Shown piece after piece: positions 36,621 through 49,842 of a DNA stretch of 64,000 bases (position 1 is its first letter; every line of letters starts with the position of its first letter). Origin of the DNA: Photorhabdus sp. CRCIA-P01 (GTDB lineage: Bacteria; Pseudomonadota; Gammaproteobacteria; Enterobacterales; Enterobacteriaceae). The translations under genes and the position numbers were made by a program. The stretch covers positions 1 through 64,000 of the forward strand of contig NZ_NMQR01000008.1 in the NCBI RefSeq assembly GCF_003545805.1, read 5' to 3'. Under the pieces are notes generated by a model. That model ran no database searches, had not been told where the DNA came from, and saw only the letters and a list, made by a program, of their open reading frames with translations.

Positions 36621-37211
36621 GTGCTGGATAGAATTAAAGTCTGTTTTACAGAAAGTATTCAAACTCAGATTGCAGCCGCGGAAGCATTACCTGATGCTAT
36701 CTCGCGAGCGGCAATGATGATGGTTCAGTCATTACTGAATGGTAACAAAATCCTTTGCTGTGGTAATGGAGGCTCGGCAGCGACTGCCCAACGGTTTGCC
36801 GCCAATATGATTAACCGGTTTGAAACTGAGCGCCCAAGCCTGCCTGCATTGTCACTTAACGCAGACAATGTGGTCATTACCGCGATTTCAAGCAATAAAC
36901 AGCATGATGAAATTTATGCTAAACAGGTACGGGCATTAGGTCAGCCAGGAGATGTGTTATTAGCAATTTCCACGCATGGTAATAGCCGTGATATTGTTAA
37001 AGCCGTTGAAGCCGCCGTAACCCGCGATATGACAATTGTCGCCCTTACTGGCTATGATGGTGGTGAGCTTGCCGGCTTACTTGGGCCACAAGATGTGGAG
37101 ATTCGAATTCCATCTCATCGCAGCACCAGAATTCAGGAAGTTCATATGCTAACAGTTAACTGCCTGTGTGACTTAATCGATAATACACTCTTTCCCCATC
37201 AGGATGACTAA
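36621..37211 (+). CDS. diaA: DnaA initiator-associating protein DiaA (GTG start)
   Basis: 196 residues, the E. coli length, starting at GTG with GTAGGTT upstream. SIS-domain phosphosugar-isomerase fold: [40 protein letters not shown] and [22 protein letters not shown]. Tetrameric DiaA binds DnaA and promotes timely initiation at oriC. The end NTLFPHQDD is identical to E. coli. Confidence 0.97.
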   Translation: MLDRIKVCFTESIQTQIAAAEALPDAISRAAMMMVQSLLNGNKILCCGNGGSAATAQRFAANMINRFETERPSLPALSLNADNVVITAISSNKQHDEIYAKQVRALGQPGDVLLAISTHGNSRDIVKAVEAAVTRDMTIVALTGYDGGELAGLLGPQDVEIRIPSHRSTRIQEVHMLTVNCLCDLIDNTLFPHQDD

Positions 37212-37221
37212 GGAGCCAATA

Positions 37222-37797
37222 ATGCGATTTTTCTCCCTATTAGCTACGATTTGTGCTGCTGTAATGTTACAAGGATGTATTGGTGCGGTCGTGGTCAGTT
37301 CTGCTGCCGTAGCGACTAAAACCGCAACCGATCCACGCACTATTGGTCAACAGGTTGACGATAGTACTCTCGAAGCCCGTGTCAGTAATGCGCTTAACAA
37401 AGATAAGCAGCTCAAAGGGCAAAGCCGTATTATTACTACTGCCTATCAAGGAAAAGTTTTACTGACAGGTCAAAGCCCAGACTCAAGCCTTTTAGACCGT
37501 GCTAAACAGATAGCATCACGTGTTGATGGAGCACACACCGTTTACAATGAAATTCGTCAGGGGAAACCTGTTGAATTAGGTACTGCGTCTAAAGATACCT
37601 GGGTTACAACTAAAGTACGCTCAAAAATCCTGGCTAGTGACTCGGTTAAGTCTTCTAACATAAAAGTCGTTACGGAAAATGGCGAAGTCTTTTTACTGGG
37701 CATTCTGACCAAACAAGAGGGTAACGCCGCAGCGAAAATTGCCAGCGAAACTAACGGTGTTAAGCGGGTAACAACCGCATTTACTTATTTAAATTAA
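37222..37797 (+). CDS. dolP: Outer-membrane lipoprotein DolP, dual BON domain
   Basis: 191 residues with AAGGAG upstream. Lipoprotein signal MRFFSLLATICAAVMLQGC. Two BON domains: about 45-115 (STLEARVSNALNKDKQL) and 122-190 (WVTTKVRSKILASDSVKSSN). DolP (formerly YraP) binds anionic phospholipid and supports BAM function and envelope integrity under SigmaE control. Confidence 0.96.
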   Translation: MRFFSLLATICAAVMLQGCIGAVVVSSAAVATKTATDPRTIGQQVDDSTLEARVSNALNKDKQLKGQSRIITTAYQGKVLLTGQSPDSSLLDRAKQIASRVDGAHTVYNEIRQGKPVELGTASKDTWVTTKVRSKILASDSVKSSNIKVVTENGEVFLLGILTKQEGNAAAKIASETNGVKRVTTAFTYLN

Positions 37798-37928
37798 ACA
37801 TATTGATTGAAGGTGATGACAAGATAAATCTGTCAAACATTCAGGTATCAGCCCGCGTCATTTTTTGGCGCTGGCGTTTTACCCGTTTCATCATCCCACG
37901 TCAAACTAAATAACCTCTCATTCTTCCT

Positions 37929-38654
37929 TCAATCATTTTTCATTAACCCATTTTTCTCAAGATAACTCACCCCACCCAACAACCGCATTTGCCGCAAAAT
38001 CCATTGCTGACGCTGTAAGACATAAGCCGAAGGTGAGTTAACTTTATAGCGGTGTGGATTAGGCAATACAGCAGCAAGTAAAGCCGCTTCTGATGCCGTC
38101 AATTTAGTGGCTGATTTATGAAAATAGTGTCTGGATGCCTCTTCAACACCAAAAATGCCATCACCAAATTCTGCTACGTTAAGATAAACAGTCAAAATTC
38201 TACTTTTTGACCATCCCAGTTCAATGGCAAAGGTCATCCCGGCTTCCAACCCTTTTCTTAACCAGCTACGCCCATTCCACAAAAATAAATTTTTGGCCGT
38301 TTGCTGAGAAATCGTTGAAGCCCCTCGAAGTCTTCCTGAGTTATTTTGATTACGCTCAAGTACACTTTCGATAGCATCAAAGTCAAATCCCCAATGCTGT
38401 GGGAATTTCTGATCTTCCGCGGCAATAACAGCCAATGCGATATTTGGCGATATTTGCCCTTGCCCTACCCAGCCAGAACGAGACACATAAGAAAAATTAA
38501 CTGATAACCAAGCGCTAATCTGGCGCTCAACCATAACCATAGAAAACGGTACTGGCAAAAATGAAAATGCAACAACAGAAACTATCCATAAGATAATAAC
38601 TGAGATTACGATTTTTTTAAGCCAGTACCATAAAAATTGAAAAGGATTTCGCAT
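37929..38654 (-). CDS. mtgA: Monofunctional peptidoglycan glycosyltransferase
   Basis: 241 residues. An N-terminal membrane anchor (about 13-33), then GT51 motifs: [17 protein letters not shown] with the catalytic Glu, [38 protein letters not shown] and [18 protein letters not shown]. It polymerises lipid II at the division site. Four bp downstream of elbB, so cotranscribed. Confidence 0.96.
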   Translation of the reverse strand: MRNPFQFLWYWLKKIVISVIILWIVSVVAFSFLPVPFSMVMVERQISAWLSVNFSYVSRSGWVGQGQISPNIALAVIAAEDQKFPQHWGFDFDAIESVLERNQNNSGRLRGASTISQQTAKNLFLWNGRSWLRKGLEAGMTFAIELGWSKSRILTVYLNVAEFGDGIFGVEEASRHYFHKSATKLTASEAALLAAVLPNPHRYKVNSPSAYVLQRQQWILRQMRLLGGVSYLEKNGLMKND

Positions 38655-38658
38655 CCAG

Positions 38659-39312
38659 TTACTCAGTCATTTCCAATACTTTTCTGACAAGTTTATCAAT
38701 TCCCTCTTCCGCCTGAGAAATAGATTCAGCAAGCATGTAGGCTGGTGTCGTCACAATTTTGTTTTCTAAATCAACAACAACATCATTTACCTTGCAAATT
38801 ATATGGACTCCTCCCATTGCCTCTACTTGCGCAATCGTTTCAGGATCATTGCCGACAGTTAGTTTCACCGGTTTATTAAGTAATTTTGGCAACATAACAG
38901 GCGCAATGCACATAAATCCCATTGGTTTATGTTGCTTATGCATAGCCCTCACCAAACTTAATAATTCCTTATTTATTTCGCAATCAACTGTCTTAACGGC
39001 AAAGTCACATAAATTCTTTGCAACACCAAATCCCCCAGGAATTATCAGGGCATCAAATTCATCGGCATTTGCTTGTGATAAAGGCTTAATTTTTCCCCTT
39101 GAAATACGGGCAGATTCCTGTAGGACGTTACGTTCTTCGCCCGTTTCTTCGCCGCTAATATGATTAATAACATGAAGTTGTGGTTCGTCAGGAGCAAAAA
39201 AGCTCGTTTTAACATCTAAACGGTCTAAAGAAAGCAGAGTTAATACTGACTCATGAATTTCGCTACCATCGAAGACACCACATCCACTTAAGACAACTGC
39301 AACTGATTTCAT
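38659..39312 (-). CDS. elbB: Glyoxalase-like DJ-1/PfpI protein ElbB
   Basis: 217 residues. DJ-1 fold: [33 protein letters not shown] and [18 protein letters not shown] with the nucleophile-elbow cysteine. E. coli ElbB has weak glyoxalase activity and was tied to isoprenoid yield; the true role is unclear. Upstream of mtgA in one operon, divergent from arcZ. Confidence 0.95.
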   Translation of the reverse strand: MKSVAVVLSGCGVFDGSEIHESVLTLLSLDRLDVKTSFFAPDEPQLHVINHISGEETGEERNVLQESARISRGKIKPLSQANADEFDALIIPGGFGVAKNLCDFAVKTVDCEINKELLSLVRAMHKQHKPMGFMCIAPVMLPKLLNKPVKLTVGNDPETIAQVEAMGGVHIICKVNDVVVDLENKIVTTPAYMLAESISQAEEGIDKLVRKVLEMTE

Positions 39313-39441
39313 ACCTCACTCCATTTGTAGTAGATTATTGCTTAACCCTTTAGGGGGTTAAACACCAATCTTCATCACAGATTTTAATGAATCTTGTAAC
39401 AAAAAATCTTATCTTTGCTATGTTGGTACTTGTATGATGTA

Positions 39442-39558
39442 CGGAGAATTCCCCATTTACTCGCCGCAACAAAGATGCATTAGATAGGCGGGTAAAAAGT
39501 TTTCCCTGGTGTTGGCGCAGTATTCGCGCACCCCAACCTCGGTTGGGGTTATTTTTTT
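39442..39558 (+). ncRNA. arcZ: ArcZ small regulatory RNA
   Basis: The conserved processed 3' part starts near 39500: TTCCCTGGTGTTGGCGCAGT, ATTCGCGCA, then the terminator ACCCCAACC-TCG-GGTTGGGGT with TTATTTTTTTT. This matches enterobacterial ArcZ, an Hfq-dependent activator of rpoS and repressor of many mRNAs. A TATGAT at about 39433 places the start near 39442. Located between elbB and arcB and opposite to arcB, as in E. coli. Confidence 0.9.
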
Positions 39559-41894
39559 TCAGCGCCTGCCAACCATTCCCCTAAAATTTCCGTATCGTTT
39601 CTCCATTCTTGCTTTAACTCATCAACCCATTCCTGAACATTATCCCACCATGCAGGTAAATCAGGTGATTGAATCTGCTGGGCCAGTTGCTGTAAATGAC
39701 GCAATCCAACCGATCCCGCAGCACCTTTTATCTTATGCGCTTCCTCCGTAATGCCTTTCTGGTCTTTAGCTGTCATATTTGAGTCCAGAACAGATAAGTA
39801 ACCCGGCATCATCTTTTCAAACACACTCAGACTATTGCGAATCAATTGAGGCCCAACGAGCTCGATGTATTGGTTAAGCATTTCTGTATCAAGTAAATCT
39901 TCATCTTTTTTCATCAATCCTGACTCCTCTTCTTCCGGCTGCATATGATGCACGGACTGTTCCCCCCAATATTGTTCAATAATGGCGGTTAACGCATTCA
40001 CAGAAAGCGGCTTACTCAACACACCATTCATACCTGCATCCAGATACTCTTTTTTGTCTTTTAAGACATTTGCTGTCAGTGCAATCAGTGGGGGCAGATC
40101 CTTTTTGGCATATCGCTGACTTAATTCCCGGGAGATATCTAACCCAGTCATATCGGGTAGCTGAATATCAAGCAGTACCAGATCGAACTCTCCTGGCTTA
40201 AACACCTCTAGCGCATCTTTACCATTCATAGCGACTTCTACACTGTTACCCAACTTCTCCAATACAGAGCGAGCAACAATCACATTCAGCTCAATATCTT
40301 CTACCAATAAGATATGCAAAGCCGGAAGTGGGCAATCTTCTGTATCTTCTCTGCATAAAAGACTCTCTTCCATAGCAGGTGCAATGATAGACAGTGTAAA
40401 TCGAGAACCTTGTCCCGGCTCACTTTCCACCACAATATCCCCTCCCATACTTTGAGCCAAACGTTTGGATACCGCCAATCCAATACCGGTTCCCGTTGCT
40501 GGACAACCACCATGACTGCCTTTTACTTGATAATACATCGCAAAGATCTTCTCTAGCTCATCATGTGGGATACCAATCCCCGTATCTGTGACTTCAAACA
40601 GCAAACGTTCTCCCTCTTCGTACCAGATTCGAACATTAATCTCACCTTTTTGCGTAAATTTCACCGCATTGCCAATCAAGTTCCACAGAATTTGGCGCAA
40701 GCGAGTACCATCCGTGATGATTCTGGCAGGCAGTGGCAGTTCTGGGTTCATTACAAATTTAATATCTTTCGGTTGGACCAGCAGCCCAGAGAGGTTTTCC
40801 AGATCGGACATAAAACCGGTAAAATCAATCGGCTGATTATCAATTTGCACTTTACGCCGTTCAATTTTATCCATTTCAATAATGTCATTGAAAATATTAC
40901 CCAGCGTGATAGCACTGACATGAATCGTTTTCAGATAGTTATTTTGCTCAGACGTCAACTCAGTATCGAGCAGAATACGGCTCAAACCAACAATGCCATT
41001 TAAAGGCGTACGAAGCTCATGGCTAATCGTTGAGATAAAAGTCGTCTTATCCCTACTTGCATTCTCCAAAGCGTCCTGATAACGCTTACGTTCCGTTATA
41101 TCGCGCCCAAATCCCATAAGCCCATGCCTTTTGCCTACCCGATCATAAAAAGGGACTTTCCGAAGCTCAAAACAGGCTTTTCGACCATCGGGATAAACCA
41201 GCCATTGTTCATAAGTGAGTGCAACATTATGACGGAACACTTTTTCATCGGTTTTCATTACTTTGCGAGCAACTTCTTTGTCATAAACGTCGTTTGGTGT
41301 CAGCCCGACAAGTTGTTTCTGGCTTTTACCCGTCAGCAATTCCATCGCCCGGTTACAACCAGAAAACTCATTATTTTCATTACGGTAATAGACCAAATCA
41401 GGAGAGGCATCGAGAAAAGATTTCAACAATACAGATTGCTGTTCCAATTCAATCTGCGTCTGCTCACGGTGTTTCATCTCTTCTTTGAGTTTATCCAACA
41501 ATATTAGATGAGCCTGCTCAGCTTTTTCTCTTTCAGAGATCTCCTGATTAAGCTTAATAATGTTGTCTTTTAATTGCTGATTAAGTTCCCGATCACGCTG
41601 ACGCATAACTTCCAACTTTTCAACTAATTTGGATAATCTCTGGCGGGACTCTTCGAGCTGTTCAACAACAACCGAAAGAAAATAGACAGCCCAAGGCGTA
41701 ATCAACAAACCAAAAAAGATTGAGCGAACTAAATCAATACTTTGCACTCCTCCCTGAAGCAGAAAAGTGACTACCATCTGTACACCCATGGCAAGAACGA
41801 CCAGTGCGGATGCAAGCAGTAATGAGAAGCGCACTAACCCCAATTTCATCATTAAATCAACATAATATTGGGCCAGGCCCCTGAGCAGCTTCAT
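39549..41894 (-). CDS. arcB: Hybrid sensor histidine kinase ArcB
   Basis: 781 residues (E. coli 778), starting MKLLRGLAQYYVDLM; GGGAG lies 10 bp upstream. Two N-terminal membrane spans, coiled-coil linker, PAS (about 150-270), HisKA with FISTISHELRTPLNG (about 290), ATPase (TGIGIPHDELEKIF), receiver with LLDIQLPDMTG (about 576) and HPt with EAHKIKGAAGS (about 718). It senses quinone redox state and phosphorylates ArcA. Its 3' end overlaps the arcZ terminator. Confidence 0.97.
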   Translation of the reverse strand: MKLLRGLAQYYVDLMMKLGLVRFSLLLASALVVLAMGVQMVVTFLLQGGVQSIDLVRSIFFGLLITPWAVYFLSVVVEQLEESRQRLSKLVEKLEVMRQRDRELNQQLKDNIIKLNQEISEREKAEQAHLILLDKLKEEMKHREQTQIELEQQSVLLKSFLDASPDLVYYRNENNEFSGCNRAMELLTGKSQKQLVGLTPNDVYDKEVARKVMKTDEKVFRHNVALTYEQWLVYPDGRKACFELRKVPFYDRVGKRHGLMGFGRDITERKRYQDALENASRDKTTFISTISHELRTPLNGIVGLSRILLDTELTSEQNNYLKTIHVSAITLGNIFNDIIEMDKIERRKVQIDNQPIDFTGFMSDLENLSGLLVQPKDIKFVMNPELPLPARIITDGTRLRQILWNLIGNAVKFTQKGEINVRIWYEEGERLLFEVTDTGIGIPHDELEKIFAMYYQVKGSHGGCPATGTGIGLAVSKRLAQSMGGDIVVESEPGQGSRFTLSIIAPAMEESLLCREDTEDCPLPALHILLVEDIELNVIVARSVLEKLGNSVEVAMNGKDALEVFKPGEFDLVLLDIQLPDMTGLDISRELSQRYAKKDLPPLIALTANVLKDKKEYLDAGMNGVLSKPLSVNALTAIIEQYWGEQSVHHMQPEEEESGLMKKDEDLLDTEMLNQYIELVGPQLIRNSLSVFEKMMPGYLSVLDSNMTAKDQKGITEEAHKIKGAAGSVGLRHLQQLAQQIQSPDLPAWWDNVQEWVDELKQEWRNDTEILGEWLAGAEKK

Positions 41895-42642
41895 TTCATA
41901 AAGACTCCCGTTAAATATGACCACTCCGGATCATACCGTAAAAAACCGGCCACTTCGTTGAAGGAATAACAGAAATTGTTGACCTGGTAAAACAATAGTA
42001 TTATTTAATAGTTTTAGTTATGACTTCCCAAACATTATTCTGGCTTTCTACTCCGGCCGGTCTTTTCGCACAATCCAAACATGAATAAATAATCAAATAC
42101 ATTGATAAAATAAGCATAAAATGCTTTTTACTCTTTTAATATCCCCCAAAAAGATAAAACTTTATTCTTATAAAGAAACAAAAATACATATTAATTCTTA
42201 AAAGTTAATATTAGTCAGATTTTAAATCTAATAAATAAAAGTTTAACAGCATATACAAAACAGATATTACACTAATATTAGTGATATAAATCACATTAAA
42301 ATCCTAACATGATCTATATCACACAACACTAATGTTAATTTTTCCACTTATAAATCATAATATTAACTTTAATCATCACCTGTCCTTATCTTATCCCGGT
42401 GATATTTGACCTGATTTATATTTCTAGTTAACTTGGAAAGTCACTGGAAATCATCTGTCAGATTCTCATCTGAACCATAATTATGCAGTGACACAATATC
42501 ATTTAAGTCACCACCTGTTTATCACAAATAAACAAGTGGTGGTTGATTGAGGGCGCAATTCAGACGCCAGTAAAAAATATTAATCTCACAAATGTCTGTG
42601 AGTTTCTGTGAGAGTCGGACAGAACCTTGGGAGGTTCACACT
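41895..42642. promoter_or_regulatory. arcB-gltB control region with CRP-like sites
   Basis: A 748-bp divergent AT-rich region. AGTGA-TATAAA-TCACA at 42280-42294 is close to the CRP consensus, and TGATC-TATA-TCACA at 42310-42323 resembles it. In E. coli gltBD is controlled by Lrp, IHF and CRP; Lrp and IHF sites could not be told from background here. No gene is seen. Confidence 0.5.
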
Positions 42643-45600
42643 ATGCTATATAACAAATCTCAAGAAAAAGATAACTGTGGCTTTGGACTGATAGCCCATA
42701 TTGAAGGGGAGCCAAGCCACAAAGTAGTCCGTACCGCTATCCATGCACTGGCACGAATGCAACATCGTGGCGCAATTCTGGCAGATGGTAAAACCGGCGA
42801 TGGGTGCGGTTTATTGCTGCAAAAACCCGACCGTTTTTTTCGGATGGTCGCACAAGAGCACGAATGGCGTTTAGCCCGCAATTATGCAGTCGGTATGCTA
42901 TTTCTCAGCCAGGATCCTCAGATTGCCCAAAACTGCCGGGAAATAGTCGAACAGGAGCTGCAAAATGAAACGCTGTCAGTCGTTGGCTGGCGTGAAGTAC
43001 CGACCAACAGTGATATTCTGGGAGAAATCGCCCTTTCCAGCCTCCCCCGTATCGAACAGATTTTTGTTAATGCTCCTGCTGGCTGGCGTGCCCGTGATTT
43101 AGAACGCCGTTTATTCGTTGCCCGCCGCCGGATAGAAAAACGCATCAGCGACAGCGACTTTTATGTTTGTAGTTTGTCCAATCTGGTGACTATCTATAAA
43201 GGGCTGTGCATGGCGGCAGATTTGCCCCGTTTCTATCCCGATCTGGCTGATTTACGTTTGGAATCGGCAATTTGCCTATTCCACCAGCGCTTCTCAACCA
43301 ATACCGTCCCACGCTGGCCATTGGCACAACCTTTCCGCTATCTCGCCCATAACGGTGAAATAAACACCATCACCGGTAACCGCCAGTGGGCACGAGCAAG
43401 AGCCTATAAATTCAAAACCCCGCTTATTCCTGATCTGCACACTGCTGCCCCTTTTGTAAACGAAACAGGATCAGATTCCAGCTCGCTGGATAATATGCTG
43501 GAACTGTTTCTCAACGGCGGAATGGATTTAATCCGTGCGATGCGATTGCTGGTTCCTCCCGCATGGCAAAACAATCCTGATATGGATGAAGATCTGCGGG
43601 CTTTTTTTGATTTCAACTCTATGCACATGGAGCCGTGGGATGGCCCTGCGGGTATCGTCATGTCAGATGGACGCTACGCTGCCTGTAATCTGGATCGTAA
43701 TGGCTTGCGCCCGGCACGTTATGTCATCACCAAAGATAAGTTGATCACCTGTGCTTCCGAAGTCGGCATCTGGGATTATCAACCGGATGAAGTGGTGGAA
43801 AAAGGGCGAGTTGGTCCCGGTGAACTTATCGTGATTGATACCCGCCAAGGCCGTATCCTCCATGCAGAAGAAACAGACAATGACTTGAAAAGCCGCCATC
43901 CCTATAAAGAATGGATGGATAAAAATGTCAAGCGCCTGACCCCATTTGAAGAATTACTGGAAGATCAAGCCGGTCACCGAGATCTGAACGATCAATCCTT
44001 AGCGGTTTATCACAAACAATTTGCCTACAGCAACGAAGAGCTAGATCAAATCATCCGTGTCCTGGGAGAAAATGGTCAGGAAGCAACCGGTTCAATGGGA
44101 GATGATACGCCGTTTGCCGTCCTTTCCAGCCGCCCACGGATTATTTATGACTATTTCCGCCAGCAATTTGCTCAAGTCACTAATCCGCCAATCGATCCAC
44201 TACGCGAAGCACATGTTATGTCTCTCACCACCTGCATCGGGCGGGAGATGAACGTATTTTGTGAAGCAGAGGGGCAAGCACACCGATTAAGTTTTAAATC
44301 TCCTATTCTGCTCTACTCTGACTTTCACCAATTAATAACGCAGCAAAGTCCACACTATCGCGCAGAACAATTAGACTTAACTTTCAATCCACAAGAAACC
44401 AATCTGCAAAATGCCCTATTTGCATTGTGTGACCAGGCTGAACAACTCGCCAGAGATGGTGCGGTATTGTTGGTATTATCTGACCGCAACATTACGCCGG
44501 AAAAGTTACCTATACCTGCTCCCATGGCTGTTGGCGCTATTCAACACCGTTTGGTAGAAAAAAACCTACGCTGTGATACCAACTTGATAGTAGAAACAGC
44601 AAGTGCCCGTGATCCACACCATTTCACTGTACTACTGGGATTTGGTGCAACAGCGATTTATCCCTACCTGGCTTATGAATCCCTCGCCAAAATGGTCGAT
44701 AATGGCACAATTAATAAACCTTATGCTGATGTCATGCTTAACTACCGCAATGGTATCAATAAAGGGTTATATAAAATCATGTCGAAAATGGGCATCTCGA
44801 CTATCGCCTCCTATCGCTGTTCTAAACTATTTGAAGCTGTCGGCTTACATTCCGAATTAACTGAATTCTGCTTCAATGGCGTCGTTAGCCGAATTGGCGG
44901 TGCTAATTTCAACGATTTTGAGCAGGATCTGCGAAACTTATCTAAACGTGCATGGCTTGCTCGTCAACCACTCGATCAGGGCGGCTTGCTGAAATATGTT
45001 CATAACGGCGAATACCACGCTTATAACCCGGATGTTGTCAGCACTTTACAGTCTGCGGTTCACAGTGGCGAATATAACGATTACTTGAAATATTCTCGTC
45101 TGGTTAATCAGCGTCCAATTACCACAATCCGTGATTTACTGGCGATAAAAACAAAAGATGAACCTCTACCTATTAAAGAAGTAGAACCTGCCGAAGAGCT
45201 GTTTAAGCGCTTTGATACCGCAGCGATGTCGATTGGCGCATTAAGCCCGGAAGCACACGAAGCTCTGGCTGAAGCGATGAATACGCTAGGTGGTTTTTCC
45301 AACTCCGGCGAAGGTGGAGAAGATCCCGCACGTTATGGAACAAAAAAGGTTTCCCGTATCAAACAAGTTGCTTCCGGTCGGTTTGGTGTGACACCTGCTT
45401 ATCTGGTCAACGCTGATGTGATTCAGATTAAAGTCGCGCAAGGTGCTAAACCCGGAGAAGGTGGGCAATTACCGGGTGATAAGGTAACACCATATATTGC
45501 AAAACTGCGTTATTCCGTACCCGGCGTAACCCTTATTTCTCCACCACCACATCACGATATTTACTCTATTGAAGATTTGGCTCAATTGATTTTCGATCTA

Positions 45601-47100
45601 AAACAGATCAACCCTAATGCGCTAATCTCAGTAAAACTGGTTTCAGAACCGGGCGTTGGTACTGTTGCCACTGGCGTTGCCAAAGCTTATGCCGATTTAA
45701 TTACTATCGCAGGTTATGACGGCGGTACCGGCGCCAGTCCACTGTCATCGGTGAAGTATGCCGGATGCCCGTGGGAATTGGGGCTGGTGGAAACCCAACA
45801 AGCACTAGTTGCTAACGGATTACGTCATAAGATCCGCTTACAAGTTGACGGCGGGTTGAAAACGGGCGTAGATATTATTAAAGCGGCCATTCTTGGCGCT
45901 GAAAGTTTCGGTTTCGGTACTGGGCCAATGGTTGCCCTTGGATGCAAATATCTGCGTATTTGCCATCTCAATAATTGTGCAACCGGGGTTGCCACTCAGG
46001 ATGAGAAATTACGTCGCGACCACTACCACGGATTACCTGAACGGGTAATGAATTATTTCCGCTTTATCGCCCGTGAAACCAGAGAAATCATGGCTACATT
46101 GGGTGTCAAAAATCTAACTGATTTAATAGGCCGAACCGACCTGTTGGAAGTACTGGAAGGTATCTCAGCAAAACAGAGCAAACTAAATCTCGATCCGCTA
46201 TTAGCAACCGCAGAGCCCCATCAGGGCAAAAAATTATATTGCACCGAAAACAATCCACCATTTGATAATGGGGCACTGAATAAAAACTTACTGGCTCAAG
46301 CCTCTAGCTATATTGAGAGCCAACAAAGTAAAACGTTCTATTTCGATATCCGTAATACGGATCGTTCAGTGGGCGCTTCTCTTTCCGGTTTTATCGCTGC
46401 TCGATATGGTAATCAGGGGATCGCCGCGGCACCAATAAAAATTCATTTCAATGGTACTGCCGGTCAAAGTTTTGGCGTCTGGAATGCCGGCGGTCTGGAG
46501 CTGACCCTCATCGGTGATGCCAATGATTATGTCGGTAAAGGTATGGCTGGCGGCCGCATTGTTATACACCCTCCTGTAGGTTCTGCCTTCAAAAGCCATC
46601 AAGCAACCATCATTGGCAACACATGTCTCTACGGCGCAACCGGAGGCAAACTGTTGGCTGCCGGGCGAGCAGGAGAACGCTTCGCCGTTCGTAATTCAGG
46701 AGCGATTACAGTTGTAGAAGGCATCGGAGATAATGGCTGTGAATATATGACAGGCGGTATCGTCTGTATTCTCGGACGCACTGGCATAAATTTTGGTGCA
46801 GGAATGACCGGCGGCTTTGCTTATGTCCTGGATGAAAATGATGATTTCCGCAAACGGGTTAACCCAGAGTTGGTCGAAGTACTGGCAGTAGATGCCTTAG
46901 CTATCCACGAAGAGCACTTGAGAGGGCTTATCACTGAACACGTCCTCTTGACAGGCTCCCAACGCGGTGAAGATATTCTTGCTAACTGGCAACAGTGGCT
47001 GAGCAAATTTGTGCTTGTGAAACCAAAATCCAGTGATGTGAAAGCCCTACTGGGACATCGCAGTCGTTCTTCCGCAGAGTTGCGAATTCAAGCGCAATAA
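42643..47100 (+). CDS. gltB: Glutamate synthase (NADPH) large subunit
   Basis: 1485 residues from [11 protein letters not shown] (GGGAGG upstream). Short propeptide, then the catalytic [12 protein letters not shown]: Cys becomes N-terminal for class II glutaminase. FMN-binding synthase domain (about 820-1230: [32 protein letters not shown]). 3Fe-4S cysteines in [15 protein letters not shown] (about 1102). C-terminal beta-helix ([21 protein letters not shown]). It makes two glutamates from glutamine and 2-oxoglutarate. Nine bp before gltD. Confidence 0.98.
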   Translation: MLYNKSQEKDNCGFGLIAHIEGEPSHKVVRTAIHALARMQHRGAILADGKTGDGCGLLLQKPDRFFRMVAQEHEWRLARNYAVGMLFLSQDPQIAQNCREIVEQELQNETLSVVGWREVPTNSDILGEIALSSLPRIEQIFVNAPAGWRARDLERRLFVARRRIEKRISDSDFYVCSLSNLVTIYKGLCMAADLPRFYPDLADLRLESAICLFHQRFSTNTVPRWPLAQPFRYLAHNGEINTITGNRQWARARAYKFKTPLIPDLHTAAPFVNETGSDSSSLDNMLELFLNGGMDLIRAMRLLVPPAWQNNPDMDEDLRAFFDFNSMHMEPWDGPAGIVMSDGRYAACNLDRNGLRPARYVITKDKLITCASEVGIWDYQPDEVVEKGRVGPGELIVIDTRQGRILHAEETDNDLKSRHPYKEWMDKNVKRLTPFEELLEDQAGHRDLNDQSLAVYHKQFAYSNEELDQIIRVLGENGQEATGSMGDDTPFAVLSSRPRIIYDYFRQQFAQVTNPPIDPLREAHVMSLTTCIGREMNVFCEAEGQAHRLSFKSPILLYSDFHQLITQQSPHYRAEQLDLTFNPQETNLQNALFALCDQAEQLARDGAVLLVLSDRNITPEKLPIPAPMAVGAIQHRLVEKNLRCDTNLIVETASARDPHHFTVLLGFGATAIYPYLAYESLAKMVDNGTINKPYADVMLNYRNGINKGLYKIMSKMGISTIASYRCSKLFEAVGLHSELTEFCFNGVVSRIGGANFNDFEQDLRNLSKRAWLARQPLDQGGLLKYVHNGEYHAYNPDVVSTLQSAVHSGEYNDYLKYSRLVNQRPITTIRDLLAIKTKDEPLPIKEVEPAEELFKRFDTAAMSIGALSPEAHEALAEAMNTLGGFSNSGEGGEDPARYGTKKVSRIKQVASGRFGVTPAYLVNADVIQIKVAQGAKPGEGGQLPGDKVTPYIAKLRYSVPGVTLISPPPHHDIYSIEDLAQLIFDLKQINPNALISVKLVSEPGVGTVATGVAKAYADLITIAGYDGGTGASPLSSVKYAGCPWELGLVETQQALVANGLRHKIRLQVDGGLKTGVDIIKAAILGAESFGFGTGPMVALGCKYLRICHLNNCATGVATQDEKLRRDHYHGLPERVMNYFRFIARETREIMATLGVKNLTDLIGRTDLLEVLEGISAKQSKLNLDPLLATAEPHQGKKLYCTENNPPFDNGALNKNLLAQASSYIESQQSKTFYFDIRNTDRSVGASLSGFIAARYGNQGIAAAPIKIHFNGTAGQSFGVWNAGGLELTLIGDANDYVGKGMAGGRIVIHPPVGSAFKSHQATIIGNTCLYGATGGKLLAAGRAGERFAVRNSGAITVVEGIGDNGCEYMTGGIVCILGRTGINFGAGMTGGFAYVLDENDDFRKRVNPELVEVLAVDALAIHEEHLRGLITEHVLLTGSQRGEDILANWQQWLSKFVLVKPKSSDVKALLGHRSRSSAELRIQAQ

Positions 47101-48528
<1,428 letters not shown>

Positions 48529-48536
48529 TCAACCAA

Positions 48537-48556
48537 GGGAGCTTTTCAGCTCCCAC
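48537..48556 (+). terminator. Terminator after gltD
   Basis: GGGAGCT-TTTC-AGCTCCC stem 8 bp after the stop, followed by a C/T-rich, weak tail. Confidence 0.6.
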
Positions 48557-48766
48557 CTATTTCTATTATCAGTTCGATAACTTATATTAATTGGATTACT
48601 CTTACACAAAAAAATAAGTGGATTTAATGAACATTCCACACTTATTACTGTCATACATGATATTTTGGAATATTCCCTCTCGTTAATATGAGTTTTAAAT
48701 AAAATATTCCAACTAACCAGCACAAGTATCACTATGCTTATTCAACTATAAATACTGGAAATATTA

Positions 48767-49273
48767 ATGCGACTAATAAAAACTCTAATTTTATTGTCTC
48801 CAATGCTGTTTATCAGTCATACGGCACTTGCCTTATCACGCCCACTGACACCTGAAAATATTACCAAAGAAATTGTAAATAGAGGTACCAATTCCGTGGT
48901 GGCAGAATTAGGTGAAATGGGCGCCAAGCAAGAAATCACTCACAAAATTTCTACTGGTGACAGTAACTGGATAAAACTGGCTTTTAAATTAACGCAAAGT
49001 ATGCATCTGGATTTTGCCAAAGGGATGCGTTATGCATTATCCCTTGCATTAATTAATAATCCCGTTGAAGTCCTTGCTAACGCAGATAAAGAAAACAATA
49101 TATCATTGGCTGATATCTGCACAATCCCACCAGAACTGGGGACCAGGGAGAATAAAATAGAATTTGTAGATAAAGTTAAAAAGAGCTTAGGCGCTATCAC
49201 AGATTACAAAGTTAAAGACAGAATTGAAGACTGTTTATGGGAATTAGAAAAAGCCTACAATACAGAATTCTAA
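48767..49273 (+). CDS. Exported protein of unknown function
   Basis: 168 residues. A signal peptide (MRLIKTLILLSPMLFISHTALA), then a helical mature protein with two cysteines (CTIPPEL about 125, DCLWELEKA about 157) that could form a disulfide. The segment DFAKGMRYALSLALINNPVEVL suggests a compact helical domain of the kind seen in small periplasmic immunity-type proteins, but no family is recognised. The gene sits between gltD and sspB where E. coli has other genes, so it is probably lineage-specific. Confidence 0.65.
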   Translation: MRLIKTLILLSPMLFISHTALALSRPLTPENITKEIVNRGTNSVVAELGEMGAKQEITHKISTGDSNWIKLAFKLTQSMHLDFAKGMRYALSLALINNPVEVLANADKENNISLADICTIPPELGTRENKIEFVDKVKKSLGAITDYKVKDRIEDCLWELEKAYNTEF

Positions 49274-49323
49274 TCAATGAATTTGAAAAAAATAAGGAGG
49301 CAAATCGCCCCCTCTTTTAACGC

Positions 49324-49839
49324 TTATTTTACTACCCGTAAAGCAGGGCGCCCTCTTGTCGGTTTTGGTGGCTCATCATCAGGTGAAGTTCCACTATCAT
49401 CTTCAGCATCGGGCAATGTATCCGTAACTAATACCAGATTATCTGCCGCGGATGCGGAGATATCAACCTTATCCGGATCTGAAGCGGATTTAAAAAGATA
49501 TTCATCTTTATAAACTGCTTCAGGCTCAAACATCATTCCCGCTCCATTTTCACGGCCATAAATCGCCATAACTGCCGCCATCGGTACATTAACCCGACGG
49601 GGAACACCGCCAAAGCGGGCATTGAAGCGTACTTCATCATTGGTTAACTCAAGATTACCAACAGCTCTCGGCGCTATATTCAACACAATTTGCCCATCAC
49701 GGGCATATTCCATTGGTACATTAACTCCGCGTAAAGTCACATCTATAACCAGATGCGGAGTCATATCATTATCGAGTAACCACTCGTAGTGAGCACGCAA
49801 CAAATAAGGACGACGGGGAGACATTTGAGACAGCTCCAT
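49324..49839 (-). CDS. sspB: ClpXP adaptor SspB
   Basis: 171 residues. The folded ssrA-tag-binding domain (about 1-115: MSPRRPYLLRAHYEWLLDN, INIAPRAVGNL-like, RFGGVPRRVNVPM), a long flexible acidic linker (about 125-158) and the ClpX-docking tail RGRPALRVVK. It delivers ssrA-tagged proteins and RseA to ClpXP. Cotranscribed 3 bp after sspA. Confidence 0.97.
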   Translation of the reverse strand: MELSQMSPRRPYLLRAHYEWLLDNDMTPHLVIDVTLRGVNVPMEYARDGQIVLNIAPRAVGNLELTNDEVRFNARFGGVPRRVNVPMAAVMAIYGRENGAGMMFEPEAVYKDEYLFKSASDPDKVDISASAADNLVLVTDTLPDAEDDSGTSPDDEPPKPTRGRPALRVVK

Positions 49840-49842
49840 AAA

